64,000 bases of DNA from assembly GCF_030272615.1 (NCBI RefSeq), contig NC_081406.1, positions 235,397,922 through 235,461,921 on the forward strand, read 5' to 3'. Below, in pieces: positions 12,265 through 25,388 of this stretch. The stretch is from Cryptomeria japonica (taxonomy: Eukaryota > Streptophyta > Pinopsida > Cupressales > Cupressaceae). The notes beneath the pieces are model-generated. The model made no database searches, was not told the origin of the DNA, and was given only the letters and a program-made list of their open reading frames with translations. The position numbers were made by a program, and so were the translations under genes. Within the stretch, counting starts at the first letter, position 1; each line of letters starts with the position of its first letter.

Positions 12265-14890
12265 GTGGCTCTAACTGGGGATGTTTGGATGCAAGACCAA
12301 CACAAGAACTTAGAATCTCTAGTTTTGCAAACCAGCCAAAAATAGATCATTTCTCTTCTTTTTAAATTCTTCAATGGGCTCCACTCTCCAAAACAAGGGT
12401 TCTGTATTCTACCCAAACAACAGGGTATTTTATTGAAAACAGACCTACAACTGATTAAAACATGCCCCAAACAACCGCAACATTTACCTCTATCAAAAAT
12501 TTGATTCTCATCACATGATGTCAATAATCTGAAGCAAACACTAATCATCATAGAGGTGTTTGTATTATGACACACATCTTTCAACATGCTTTTCCAATCA
12601 ACATTATATGCATACTCATCATGAAAATAATTTTGGACCTTACTTTCATGATCAATTATTGAAACATATCCATTCTTTTCATCATCTAGTACATCCAATA
12701 AATCAGCATCTTTAATATCCCACTTTTGCGAAAATGAATATACCTCTAGCTCAAACATATAATCTGAAATAAGATTTGAAAATTCACTCATCTTTGCATA
12801 AAAAATTTCAAGATTGGGTTCAAACATACTAGCAGGGAACCCATTACAAAAATCTTCATCCAGACACATGTTACTACTGCATGGAATGGTATTAGCATCA
12901 TGAACGAGTTCATCATTTACAACTTCTGGCATATCCAACATCTCTTCATACAAGGGGTTAGAAATAAAATGCAAACCCTTTTTGTGAACATTATGGCAAA
13001 GCCATGGTTGGTCATAATCTATATCAACATCAAATAAATCATTAGAAATTTTCCTGCTGCAGACATCATCCATTCTGTTGTCACGATCATCTTTATCTAA
13101 AAAGGAAGAAATAGAATCTGAAATAAAATTGTCTTCAACATTCCATCTTTCACAATCACAAGGATTGACACTATGACAACCATTTTCATTGGAATCATCT
13201 TGGCAAGGAATATCAGAAAGTATATCATGGTAACAATGAACTTCAACAGTTTCATCATTGTTGCTGGCATATGAGTAATTATCCACATCTTCACAAGCAA
13301 TAAGATCTTCATCAGCATATGCAGAAATATTTTTAGGATTATGCACATCAATATTTATGTTAACAAAAGAATTACTATTGTCTTCAGTTGTATTTTCATG
13401 ACTGTGGTTCTCACATTCTTTTGTTGATAATTCCTTGTCATAAGACTGATCTTTAGCCTCTGTTGAAACATGGTGAGTATTTGCAATTTCCTTCATGTCA
13501 TCATTAATTAATGCATTCAGTTGTTCAATCATTTCAAGAAGAGTTGCACACTGTCATTCACAACTTTCATGTTGACCATGATATACATTAGTAACATGTA
13601 AAGACCACTCTTCATCACCATAATTGTTTTCATCATCATCATCCTTATGAGATGCATGATTAACTTCATCAGATGAATTCCCAGCATGTTCACTTAAATT
13701 TTCTATCACAAAACTATCTATTAGATCAGCATGTTGTTTATCTAGTGTATAAACATTCAATTCATAGTCCTTTTCTGAAAAATTCTCTTTATCATACTGC
13801 AAAAGGTCTTCATTCATAACTCTAAGGCTCTCCAACATTTGAACTTTCTTGTCCCCAACTTCAAGAGCTTTTCTAAGTTTTGCAATCCTGTGCAATTGCA
13901 ATGCCCTTTGTTGTTCAATGTGACATTCTTTAAAAATATGTTCATCAATGTGGGATATATTTTCATTGCAATCATGTGTACCATTAAAATTTTATGAATT
14001 AGTTTTGTGCTCAACTTTCACATCAGAAAGATCATCAACATGATTACAAGAAGTGAAATCTGAAAATATTCTCACTTCATCTTCAACACAATTGGCATTA
14101 TCAATATCTATATGAGGATCAACCATTGTTTGCACCAAATAACTCTGATTTTCATTTGGAATTAAATTATTGACATTGCTAGCACAAGTATGAATACCAA
14201 AACTCTGAACATTACTTCTCACTTCATACTAAATTGTAGCATTACAAACACTATGACAGTGGACATCGGCAGATAAAAATCCTTTAGGAATACCATATTT
14301 TAAGTTTTTCTCTATGTCCATGGCTGCCAGAAAAGCCTGATGTAATGTCTTTGGATCTACATCCCTCAACCTATAACTCATCTTACTTCCAAATGCATCC
14401 AAATGAATAACTAAAGACACTTCATCATTTAGTCTATACCCTTGTGGGATCTCAACCAGTGCTTTGGAAAATCTGGCATTGAAGGCTGGCACTAATTCAC
14501 CTTCCTCAACTCTAAATCCATCAGCTTCCTCAGCATATCATTAAAGTTTATTCTCTTAGCAAATTGCTTGAGAAAAGATGCAAATAATTCTTCCCATGAG
14601 GGAATAGAAGCTTTCTACAAAAATGAGAACCAAATCCTGGCATCTCCTTTCAAGCTCTGCACAAACAACTTCATGCAAATATCCTCATAGTAGATATCAT
14701 AGTCTTTCATTAAATCAACATTTTTTTGCACATGCATTTTTGTTGATTGTAACTGGTCCCCATTAAACAATGGTAAGTGCTTCCTAATGTCACTTGGAAT
14801 TTGATTCAGGTAACCAAGTATGGCATCAAAATAGAATGGCACATAACCTTTAATAGAGAAACTTCTACAACAATCCATTACTAGCTGCAA
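12243..14890 (-). pseudogene. Gypsy-like gag with a long acidic C-terminal extension
   Basis: The first part (14890 to about 14230) resembles the retrotrans_gag domain: LPLFNGDQLQ, then KLFVQSLKGDARIWF, then IPSWEELFASFLKQFAKR, then FNARFSKALVEIP after a frameshift near 14500. From 14492 to 12243 a single reading frame is interrupted only by stops. It encodes a long Asp/Glu/Asn/His-rich region (for example SNENGCHSVNPCDCERWNVE and DDRDNRMDDV), followed by a Cys-rich tail running into the 3' LTR. No CCHC knuckle, protease, reverse transcriptase or integrase follows, so the element lacks pol. The acidic extension is not one I can assign to a known domain. It could be a lineage-specific capsid extension or a captured sequence. 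Confidence 0.7.
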
Positions 14891-15011
14891 CCTTGCTTAA
14901 ATTCACTCACTATTTTCAACCAATAAGAATTATTGTAGCTAGAGTCTACCTTCCCTATTATTTAGAATACTTCACCCATGCTTTTCAGCTAACAGGAGCA
15001 TGCAACCTAAC

Positions 15012-15251
15012 TTATTCCTTTTCTTTCTTAGTGCTGAAACTCACTTGGTAAGGAACAAAATTTCTTACAATCTTTAATACCAATTTTGGCAAATACCTGG
15101 ATATTGCAGTTGTTGCTCTGATATTTGGTGAGATCTTTCTCAGATCTTCTAACATCATACATTGATCTTCATATAGAGTCGCTACCTCCTTCACGGAGGA
15201 AAATATCTTCAATAAATTAATGGGATCTTCAATCTTGAAAACTCCAAGCAT
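15012..15251 (-). CDS. short leader ORF of element G, function unknown
   Basis: A 79-codon minus-strand frame between the primer site and the gag-like region, reading MLGVFKIEDPINLLKIF at its start and ending in a Lys/Glu-rich tail. It is the first ATG frame after the 5' LTR and primer site, and it lies in a different frame from the gag start. I recognise no domain. It could be the decayed N-terminus of gag or chance. Confidence 0.3.
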   Translation of the reverse strand: MLGVFKIEDPINLLKIFSSVKEVATLYEDQCMMLEDLRKISPNIRATTAISRYLPKLVLKIVRNFVPYQVSFSTKKEKE

Positions 15252-15534
15252 TTGCTAAATATTTGTTGTAAGTTCACCAAATCTCTAAAACTTTCACAAT
15301 AATGCACACTAGTGTAGAGATAATTCAGAGTCACCACTCACTGCTATGAGAATTCATAAAATCATTTATAGAACATGAACAGATTTGGACTTACACAAAG
15401 ATAAGAGGATAACAAATGTTCAACACTTTATTGACTCTTTCCTCAAATGGACATGGCTGGACTAACTAGCTTTAATTATTGATAGACAAAGAGTGTTCTC
15501 AATTTGAATTCAACCAACACAAGTTGTAGTAAAC

Positions 15535-15551
15535 TCCCAGCAGAGTCACCA
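15535..15551 (-). promoter_or_regulatory. primer-binding-site-like sequence of element G
   Basis: The minus strand reads TGGTGACTCTGCTGGGA four bases inside the 5' LTR end. The pattern TGGYGACTCYGCTGGGGA is common at this position in plant Gypsy elements. It supports minus-strand orientation. Confidence 0.65.
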
Positions 15552-15555
15552 TTTT

Positions 15556-17884
15556 TGTTGTTCTAAAAAATGAGAAAACCCAAGTTCACCTACAATTTAC
15601 CTATGAAGTAGCTAATTTCAATCAATGAAATACTTCAGGGCTTGGGACAACATAACATGGATAGAAATCCTTCTACTCTTCTGGCTCTGCAAAGCCTAGG
15701 TGGGTGTACCTCTAATGCATAAAATTAGACCAATGACACACAAGACAACATCAATAGAAGCAAATAGATCTCATTAAAGGTTTGAAAACAAGGAGGGTAC
15801 TGTAGATAGGCTAAATCTACATTGACAACTCGACAGGTTTGAACATGAGATAAGTGGAACAATTCCACAAAACGGAAAAGAAAGATATTATGATTTTGAT
15901 TTTTAAAATGTTGATGCAACTAACCTCTAGCTGTAATAGATTAGTGCCTCAATCCCAGCATAGAGTCAATACAAATAGCCACAAATGAAATCCAAGCTGC
16001 AAATCAGATCTACTGAAAGATATCCCTATATTAATGCCTGACATTAATACATTATAAACTCAAACAAAGGATCATACATATCCAAACATTAATTCAAAAT
16101 TCACAATTTCTTCTCATTGGATTTAAATCCATTCTGTAAAGGATACCTTAGAAGAGGATTTACACTCTCCCGTGCGAGGATAAACCCAAACTCCCTTGAA
16201 GACTGAATTTATTGAAATTGAAAAATGCCTGAAGACAATCTAGTGGAACTGCATACATGCCTTACATATATGCGACCTACAACCAAGAATTTATAGCTAA
16301 AAGTATCTATTCAATAACAGAAGAATGAGAACATCAACAATTACAACCCAGAAAATTAAAATGCACCAGACTGAAACCCCTCTTGGGAATCTCCCTTCAA
16401 GAATTTCTCAAAAATTGGAACCCTTACAAATGAGAAGGATTCAAAATAAGAAGAGAATAATTCTAGATTCCATCTATTAGTGACAATTGTCCCACTCCTT
16501 TTGAAAATATTCTTTCCATCAATCCTATGGAAACCGTTCTCCAAATATTTGACAAGTTCTAAAACTAATAGCAAAAATGAACTTCTCATTTTGCGAGCTT
16601 TCTAATGGTTTATCATACTTGTATATTCGGGTAAAAATAACCCGTTAGCCGTTAATCTTTCATGCAGCCAGGCATAGGCAGGCATTTAAATCTCTTCATT
16701 TTCACTATAGTTTGAAACTATATATTCAATCTTAAGTTATTACCTTTATACTCCTTTTGCGCTCCACCACATGGCACCCCCTAATTGGCTCCGGAGTCCC
16801 TTCCGTGCCACCTTAGCATGACCTCACTAACTGCCAGAATGAAGCTCTTCTTTGTCACTGGGTCAACCTTGATCTTCTCGACTATTATCTGACCTAGGCT
16901 GCTCACCCCTTCTGTTGAGTGTCACTTCTTGATTTGTCGGTGCATCCAGCTGGCCACCATTTGACTTGCCACCTCATCCATCGCTTCACTTAAAGTTTTT
17001 GTCGGTTTGTTCGATATTATTCTTTTGGCCAAACTTCCTCCCTTGATGAGTTGTTCACATGTCTCATCGATTCTGTAGTTTCATCGATACTTTTTATTTT
17101 ATCAACAGGACCAGTTTTGATTTCTTCGATGTACTTTATGTCAATGGAACTGATGCTTTCAGTGAATCCTTTTAGAGATCCATCATGGCCAAGGTTTGTT
17201 CAATTAGTCATTTTATGAGTTTAATGACATGCCACTTGACTACCATCTCATCGCCACTAGACCCACCATTTCACTTTGATTCTTCTTTGTTGCTGATCCA
17301 TAATGGATATTCATTGTGCATATTTCCATTGCAGTATTGTGATAGCTGTTGGATCAACGTCCAACGTGCTCGGTCTTTAACTTGCCTAAGCTTCTCTCTT
17401 CTGCCGCATATGACTAGGTGTCACCTTGTGATTTGCTCAAAATCCACTGGGACGATACCTCACCTACCACTGGACCACCACCTCACCATTGTCAAACCCA
17501 CCATCTAGTCACTGATCCACGAAGAATAACATTCAAGCATCTTTCCATAGCGGTTCAACGACAACCATTAGATCAACAAGAACTTTCTCGATCTTTAGGA
17601 AACTTTGAAGACTTAACTGCCAGCATTTTATTGTTTACCATAACCGCGTACCTTAACCATTGGCCTTAACCGCTACCACTAGTGGCTTGTCACTGATTTG
17701 CGATGAATAACATTCATGCAACTTTCCATAGCGGTTCAGTGACAACCCTTGATTTTCTTTGAACTTGCCAGCCTATTAACATATTTTCCACCTTCTGCAC
17801 TCTACCACATAGCACCTTGTGATTTGCTTTGAATCTGCCTAGACAACACCTCACTTGCCATTGGACCACCACCTTACCATCACC
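15556..17884 (-). repeat. 5' LTR of element G, piece 1
   Basis: Homologous to 9238-11573 of the 3' LTR along its whole length. It stops at CACCATCACC, exactly where the CACTA element begins. The last three bases, ACC (17882-17884), are the CACTA target duplication. Confidence 0.9.
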
Positions 17885-17899
17885 CTTTAATACATTCGG
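17885..17899 (+). repeat. left terminal inverted repeat of the CACTA element
   Basis: CTTTAATACATTCGG, then GCCTAAAATTCTGA. The inner part is shared with the right end read inward (GGGCTAATTTCTGA). The diagnostic first five bases are mutated from CACTA. Confidence 0.85.
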
Positions 17900-19734
17900 C
17901 CTAAAATTCTGATGAAGGTTTCTGACAGAGAAGGAATATTTGGCCTAAAATGCCCGCATTCATTGGAATGCCGACGATAATTCAACATTGTTTTTTATGG
18001 AGAAGGAATTGGCAATGAAATTTGTGTTTTTTTTTAAAAGTGCTCGCATTCGTCAAAATTTTGATGACCGCGGGCATTACTTAAAAAAAAAAGAAAACCA
18101 AGTCATTTGATAAACATTAATCCCACATCTTCGTCCCGTCGACCTCTGCCATATTCACAAAAAAATTGGGCATTACAAGGAGGGAAACAATTCTGGATTG
18201 TGGTGCCACCAAGATCCGGTTGAACAAAAAAGGTAGGGTAATCAACCAATTCATTCACAAGATGTTTTCTTGAAGAAAAAATTATTATGTTTGTGACAAT
18301 GTGTCAAATTCTCTTTATGTAGTGATGAATTGTTTGAAATATACATAGGAGGTTGCACTTGTGTTGGTTGATGATCAAGTTTTATCTTTATTATAATGAA
18401 TTTTCCTGCTCATAATTTTTTTTCCCCTAGCTCATATTCAGTTTGGTACAAAAAGAGAAAAATAAGATTGATTTGGATGGTTGATCAAATGAAATGAGCA
18501 ATTATCCTCTTTATAGGCATAACCTCTTAGGGCAGACCCTAATTAAGGACTGGTATGACCTAAACTGTGTGATTAAATAGGGAAGAACACAAATTGTACC
18601 ACTCGTGTATCCGACATCCGTTGGAAGTGGCCTAAACGCAAGCTCTAGCTAAGGAGCTTACCCTAGGTATGGATGCTGGTATATATGGTTGTGATAGAAA
18701 CTCCTTGCTATAGGACCATCAGACCACTGTGTAGTGATCGAGTGCCATTTTTTGTTGGTGTTTTGGAAGGGAGGATAAGCGTACCGTGATAGGAAGGTGG
18801 TATAAAATGGAAGTTGGGAGGTATAAGGTTATGAGGTGTGGGTTAGGATAAGATAGGGAGGTAAGTGATGAAGGATGTAATGGTGAAAGAGTAAGTTAGG
18901 ATATGTTAGGGGTTTGGAAGGTAGGAAAGTGAATGGGGGGAGATAAAAGGATGTGAATGATGGAATGGGGTTAGGTAGGTGAAGTAAAAGTAAATGTGTA
19001 TGAGGTTAAGGATTAGGATAGGATGTAGGAAAGTGAAGGAGGTTAAGAGAGGGGATATAAAAGGTAGATGGAAGGTAATAATGATAGGAAGCAAGGTAAA
19101 GGTTATGAGGTGTGGGTTAGAAAATAGGGTGTAGGAAATGGAAGGAAGGGTCATCCATGTTGTAGTGCTTCAAGAGGAGCACATTCACATGAGGGACAAG
19201 AAGAGTCATTTCATGTTGTAGTGTACCTCCTTAAACCTTCTACCAACACCAAACTCAATACCAAACTCTTTCCCAATCTCTCTAATGGACTAACTCAACT
19301 CACTGTCAAATTGTGACAGTCAATGCAAGGTTTACGACAGTAGTAATTAGGATCTTCTAATTATGGTGGGTCCTAGCCAACATAGGGTTATATAAGGCAG
19401 GGGTAAGTTCAATAGTGATGTGTATTAGATTGTCATCAAAGTTTCCTGTTAGTGTTACTTTGTATCAGCATTAATCACTTATTGTCATTTCATTATAATC
19501 AGTTTGTTATTCCTTATAAGAATTTGTAGTATTACCATAATTTGCATAACCTACTTCTGATTGTATTATGTATTCTTGAGATTATGTGTAGATATATATT
19601 TATCTGTTATGTCTGGCAGTAACATTATGTTATTTTAATGTTGTTTGAATAAATAGATTAAATTTAACTTCTTAACTTAATATGATATTAATTGTCATTG
19701 ACTTGATTAAGAACATCTTAATTTATATTCAATG
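17900..19734. other. left arm of the CACTA element, noncoding
   Basis: About 1.8 kb without a supported gene. The first 250 bases contain CATTCG/CCGACG-type motifs and TTTCTGACAG, which is also present near the right terminus, as expected of subterminal transposase-binding regions. A purine-rich block follows at 18770-19150. A TATATAAGGC sequence near 19388 looks like a core promoter but no gene starts before the copia B insertion. The stretch ends with the target duplication CAATG (19730-19734) of copia B. Confidence 0.6.
18770..19150. repeat. purine-rich low-complexity block with a repeated core
   Basis: The plus strand is strongly G/A-rich (AGG, TAGG, GAAGG words). The phrase GGTTATGAGGTGTGGGTTAG occurs at about 18826 and again at about 19100, so the block has been partly duplicated. 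The long minus-strand open frame across it is a by-product of the composition. Confidence 0.6.
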
Positions 19735-20800
19735 TGTTTGGTCCCGGAGACAACTGAGAGTGGGGGGGGGGGGGGTGAATCAGTTGTCAAATGAATTTAA
19801 ACCAAAAACAACTTAAACAACTTTTTGCTTAATACTGGTGAAATAGTCTAATATGCCAGTAGACAGTTTTAACAATTAATTACAATACTGTAAGGATTAA
19901 TGCATGAAACAAAAAGACAAAGGCATCCACAACACATAACACCAATTTTTGTATATGGAAACCCTGTAAAGGGAAAAACCACGGTGGGAAACCTTACCCA
20001 CAATCAGATGATACTACTGCAGATAGTAAGTGTATACAAATGGGGTCTGCACATGCAGAAAAGCCAAGCGCCTAGAGCTCACTGCTCAATCACAAAATGG
20101 GAGTCACACTGACTACAGCTAGATGGTTAAATCCAATAAGAAAGTACTGCTCAAAATAACATCTTCATATACTGGATTCAGTACTGGTGTAGTTTTGATT
20201 GTCTTCTCAAAAACCCTTCTTCAATATTCAAATGATGTCTATGTGTATAACTCTTCTTATTCTTGCATGTACCTTCACACAATCCTTTTTCGCATTTTTT
20301 TCTTGATCTTACAAATAAGATCTTACATTTATACCATAACCTAGGACCAATTTTAGTAGGTTGGCTCTACAAGATATTACAATAAAATTAATTTACATAT
20401 CAATTAATATTTGATGCAATAACTGATTCAATATGTCGGCTTAATGCATTTACAACAATAATAAGTCATCTCCATAGCGTGTCATGCTGATCTGGAAAAG
20501 ATAAACCTGCTAGTGTAACCTGAACCTATTTGTCAGTAACAACAAATATGCAAATGCTAATATACCAATAAACAAAACTCCAAGAAAAAGTGTCCACATG
20601 ATGTCTTTGACATAACCAAGTGTTTTCCATATCATACCAAGTGCCAGTGATCATTATATCTTGCCGGTGTACCAGATACCGGTGATTGTGCATGAGTCAC
20701 TTGCTTGCTGGTGAATGTTGCTGATTCTCTAAAGTGCCAGAGTTGATAAGTGTTTAGTAGGTGTTAACATCAATGACAAAACCATACCAAAATACCAACA
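19735..20800 (-). repeat. 3' LTR of copia B
   Basis: Pairs with 25389-26452 over its whole length. It contains a G-run at about 19761-19775 near the U5 end and the conserved GTGGTTTTTCCC / GGGTTTCC block in minus orientation. Confidence 0.92.
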
Positions 20801-21177
20801 ATCTCCCCCTTTGGCATTGATGGCAACACAAGATGGAAAAACCATCAAAGTGCCAAAACAGAAATGCCAAGTACCAAAAACCAACAATCTCCAAAGAAAA
20901 CATCATAACTAGAAATCAAAATACAGATACAGAGAGTAGTAATGTCTAAACAAGGATCTCTCCCCCTAGGAGCAACATGTTTTTTTCTTATGTTTTTCCA
21001 TACCAATCTCTCCCTCTTTGACATCAAATGCCAAAGTTAGTACAAAACCAAGTTCATATACAAAATACCAACCAAATTAGTATACCAACTACTCCCCTTG
21101 AGAAGTAGCTTCCTCATCAAAACCAGAGTAAATGATTTCTTTGTTAGTTTCGTCAGTTGATGACAAACATCAACTTC

Positions 21178-24100
21178 CTAAGTCTCTACTGGTGGGGGTA
21201 TGACCCCAAGCTAATCTCTGAGATATTCAAAAGTCTCCTTAGGTAGAGTTTTAGTGAAGATATTTGCAATCTGCTCTTTAGTATTCACATAAACCAGTTT
21301 TATTTCCTTTGCTTCAACATTTTCCCTTAGAAAATTTAGTTTGATAGAAACATGTTTGGTTTTAGAATGTAATACCGGATTCTTAGATATATCAATTTCT
21401 ATAGTGTTATCACAATAGATAGTAATAGGTTCCTTGCATTTTATCTTTATATCTTTCAACATTTGCTTAAGCCATAGTACCCGTGTATAGTTAGTTGTTG
21501 CTGCAACATATTCTGATTCTACTGTTGATAAAGATGTACAACTTTGTTTCTTACTCAACCAAGAAACTAGTATGTTTCCAAGAAAGCATGCTCCTCCGGT
21601 GGTGCTTTTTCTATCATCCACATCTCTTGCCCAATTTTCATTTGTGTATGCACATAATTCAAAGTTTTCATCTCTAGGATACCATAATCCAAGATTTATA
21701 GTGCCTTGTAAGTACTGGAAAATCCTTTTCACTGCTGATTCATGATTTTCTCTAGGATTACTCTAAAATCTTGAAACAATACATACTGCATTCATAATAT
21801 CAAGACTGGTTTGTGTCAAATATAGTAAACCTCCTATTGTAGATTTGTATCTAGTTGGATTTACAGGTGTAGATTCATCCCTTAGTGATAGTTTGTCATT
21901 TGTAGTCATAGGTGTGCTTACCAGTTTAGAGTTCTCCATCCCAAATTTCTTTAGTAACTCTTTTAAGTACTTGGATTGACTCAAGAGTATACTTTTATCA
22001 GTCTGTGAAATTTGCAATCCTAAAAAGAATTTTATTTCTCCAATCATAGACATTTCAAATTCTTGCTACATTTTACTAGAAAATTCTTTACATAATCGAT
22101 CTTCTCCTCCAAAGATTATATCATCAACAAAAACTTCTATAACCAGGATGTCATCATTAGTCACTTTATAGTAGAAGTTGTTGTCAGCATTACCTTTAGA
22201 AAAACTAATCTTTAAAAGATACTTATGCAATCTTGCATACCAAGCTCTTGGAGCTTGCTTCAATCCATACAAAGCTTTTCTTAACCTGCAAACCATGCCT
22301 TTGTTATCTATCAAAGAAATTCCATCAGGTTGGTCAATGTAAACTTCTTCTTCAAGATCTCCATTCAAAAATGCACATTTAATATCCATTTGATATACTT
22401 TGTAGTTCTTATGTGCTGCAAAAGCCAAAAATAATCTAATTGCATCAATTCTAGCTACCGGTGCAAAGGTTTCATTGTAGTCAATTCCTTCTTTCTGAGA
22501 ATATCCCTTACACACTAGTCTTTCTTTATTTCTGATAACCTTACCATCTTCATTAAGTTTGTTTCTGAATACCCATTTGGTTCCAATTACATTTTTATCT
22601 TTAGGCCGGGGAACTAATGTCCAAGTGTTATTCTTCTCAATTTGTTCTAATTCTTCTTCCATAGATTTAATCCAATATTTATCTTCACATGCCTCATTAA
22701 TAGATGATGGTTCAATTTGAGAAATAAGACATACCTCTTCATTTTGCAATCTTCCTCTTGTCATAACTCCTTTATACTTGTTTCCAATTATCTGATCTTT
22801 GGAGTGATTCAGTCTTACATACCGGGGTGTCTTTGTTTGCTATTGTTCTTCAATTAGTGTGGAATTTTCAAATGATACCGGGGTAGCTGGATCTTCATTT
22901 TGTACCAGTAGATTCAGTGTAGGCTCATTTGTCAAAATTTTTGTTGCCTGTTCAGAGTCTATATACCTTGAAGTTCCTCTGAATTGTTCATCAATCTTTA
23001 CATTTGTACTTTCAACAATTTTCTGCAATCTTTTGTTAGAACATCTATATGCCTTGCTCTTAGATGAATAACCAAGAAATATTCCTTCATCACTTCTAGG
23101 CTCAAATTTTCCAATATACTCATCTCTTCTGATATAACATTTGCTTCCAAAAATTCTGAAATATTTAAGAGTAGGAGTAATACCAAACCATAGTTCATGA
23201 GGGGTCTTACCGGTTTCACCTTTGATGTGAACTTTGTTGAATGTATAGACCGCTATACTAACTGCCTCTCTCCAATATACATGTGGTAGGTTTCCTTCTG
23301 ATAACATACTTCTTGTTGCATCCAAGATAGTTTTGTTTTTCCTTTCAACAACTCTATTCTGCCATGGTGTCTAAGGTGCTGATACCTATCTTTTGATTCC
23401 ATTCACTTCACAAAATGTATTAAATTCCTTAGATGTAAATTCTCCTCCTTGATCTGATCTTAGACATTTGATTTTCTTACCGGTTTCATTTTCTACCATA
23501 GCTTTGAATAGTTTGAACTTTCCAAGTGCTTCTGATTTTTCTTTGAGGAAAGTAACCCAACACATTCTGGAATAGTCATCAATGATTAGCATGAAATATC
23601 TATCACCTTGTAAGCTTTTAGTTCTAGCTGGACCACATAAATTAGTATGAATTAAATCAATAACATTATTGGATTTTTCTGGAATACTTTTGAAACTAGC
23701 TCTAACTTGTTTTCCAAATTGACATTCTTTACATACTGTATTGTGAGGTTTGACAATTTTAGGTAAATCTCTAATTGCCTTAATAGTACTAATTTTCACC
23801 ATGCAATCAAAGTTTACATGACAGAGTCTCTTATGCCATAGCCAACTTTCATCAATATGTGCAATTAAGCATGCCTTTTCACTATTAATCAAATGAAAGA
23901 TATTACCTCTATTCTAATTACCGATTGCAATTTCCAAACCAGTTCTATTCATGATTTTGCATTTTCCATTTTTGAATTGTAACTAAAATCCTTTCTCAAC
24001 TAATTGACCAACACTCAAAAGATTATGCTTTAATCCTTCAACATAGTAAACATTGTCAGTATTATGCTTACCATCAAGAGATATTGTACCCTTACCTTTG

Positions 24101-25332
24101 ATCAAACAAGCTTTATCATCTCCAAATCTTACTAAGCCTCCATTGTATTCTTGGAAGTTAGAGAATTTGCCTTTATCTCATGTCATATGATGTGAGCATC
24201 CTAAATCAATGATCTACTCATCCTTTACTTCAACTTTAGCTGCCAAGGCCTGTTCTACCGGTTGAGCAGTAGGTGCCAGTTGATCTTCTATTATAGCAAC
24301 AAAAACCCATCCATTGTCTACCAGATCCTCATCAGAATCATCAGTCACACCTTCATCGGCAATGTAACAAGATTTGTCTTTATTCTTCTTAAATCTATAT
24401 CTTTGATATTTAGGGTTAGGCTTGTATGTTCTTCTAGCTTCTTCTCTTAGTCTAGCATGTCTATCGGGGCATCTTGAAGCCATATGACCAATCTTATTGT
24501 AGTTAAAACATTTAAAGGGTGCTTTACCTTCATACTTACTTCCAACTGGACCTTTAGGCATTTTCCTTGCAAATAGTGCTTCAAGTTCTTCAAGTTCTTC
24601 ATTTTCTTTCCTGCTTTCTTCAAGTTCTCTTGCATAAAAGACTTTCCAATCAGATTTATCAAATGATGGAGCAAATGATGTTGATGCTTTAAAGGCTAAA
24701 TTTGTCTTTATAGTAGCAACAGGACAAAATTCTTCAATTTCGAAAGCTGAAAGTTTTCCAATCAATGTATCCCTAGTTATTGATGTATTAGGCATTGTTC
24801 TTAACTCATTTATAGCAATGACTTTCAATTTATATGTCAATGGCAATCCTCTTAAAACTTTTGAAACAATTTCATCCTCACTTAAGGTTCCTCCACAACA
24901 TTTAATACCCAAAACAATCTCATTTACTCTTTCCATAAAAGCAAAAATCCTTTCATCTTCTTCCATTTCCAAATGTTCATACCTGACCTGAAAGCTTTCA
25001 AGTTTTGCAATTTTGAGTATGGAATCTCCTTCATTCAGTGCTTCCAAATGATCCCAAATAGCTTTAGCAGTAGACCTATCTGATAATCCCATGATTTGTT
25101 GATCTAATAATGCACTCAAAAGTGCTTCTCTTGCTTTGCAATCATTTTCTTCATCTTTTCCCAAGGTAGGTGGATTAGGCTGACCAGGAGTAGGAGCAAT
25201 ATAACCATTCTTTGTAACATCCCAGATATCCTTTCCAATGCAATTTAGATGTGTCTCCATTCTGATCTTCCATATGCCATAGTTGGTTCCATCATGTTTA
25301 GGACGGTCCTTCTTGAAATAGTTAGTAGACAT
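21178..25332 (-). pseudogene. copia B gag-pol polyprotein, one 1385-codon frame with about a dozen stops
   Basis: It starts MSTNYFKKDRPKHDGTNYGI at 25332, just after the primer site. A UBN2-type gag covers about the first 250 residues. The zinc knuckle near 24480-24530 reads CFNYNKIGHMASRC, where the second Cys has become Tyr. Protease reads DLGCSHHMT instead of DSG. Integrase shows LWHKRLCHVN and CKEC, HTNLCGP (first catalytic Asp replaced by Asn), SDQGGEF and VVERKNKT. Reverse transcriptase shows GTKWVFRNKLNEDG, MDIKCAFLNGDLEEEVYIDQ and FVDDIIFGGED. RNase H shows IYCDNTIEIDISKN and ends LGVIPPPVET-stop at 21178. Every segment from 25332 to 21178 stays in the same frame, so decay has been by substitution alone. 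Stops occur, for instance, after KDE near 24213, near 23340-23390 (two) and before the EFEMSMIGE segment near 22060. Confidence 0.9.
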
Positions 25333-25374
25333 TGGATCTCCTCAAGCTGTTAAACTTCTACAAAAGAGGACTAA

Positions 25375-25386
25375 GCTTTGATAGCA
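25375..25386 (-). promoter_or_regulatory. primer-binding site of copia B (mutated)
   Basis: The minus strand reads TGCTATCAAAGC, two bases from the 5' LTR, against the usual TGGTATCAGAGC. Two mismatches are in keeping with age. Confidence 0.8.
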
Positions 25387-25388
25387 AT

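Noticed and set aside
18906-19154. 82-codon minus-strand open frame
   Set aside because: It lies entirely in the purine-rich low-complexity block and encodes a composition-driven Ser/Leu/Phe/Pro peptide.
19761-19775. G-run as a possible regulatory G-quadruplex
   Set aside because: It is the complement of the C-run found at the same LTR position in all copia LTRs here; a single homopolymer run is not evidence of a quadruplex. Treated as part of the conserved LTR block.
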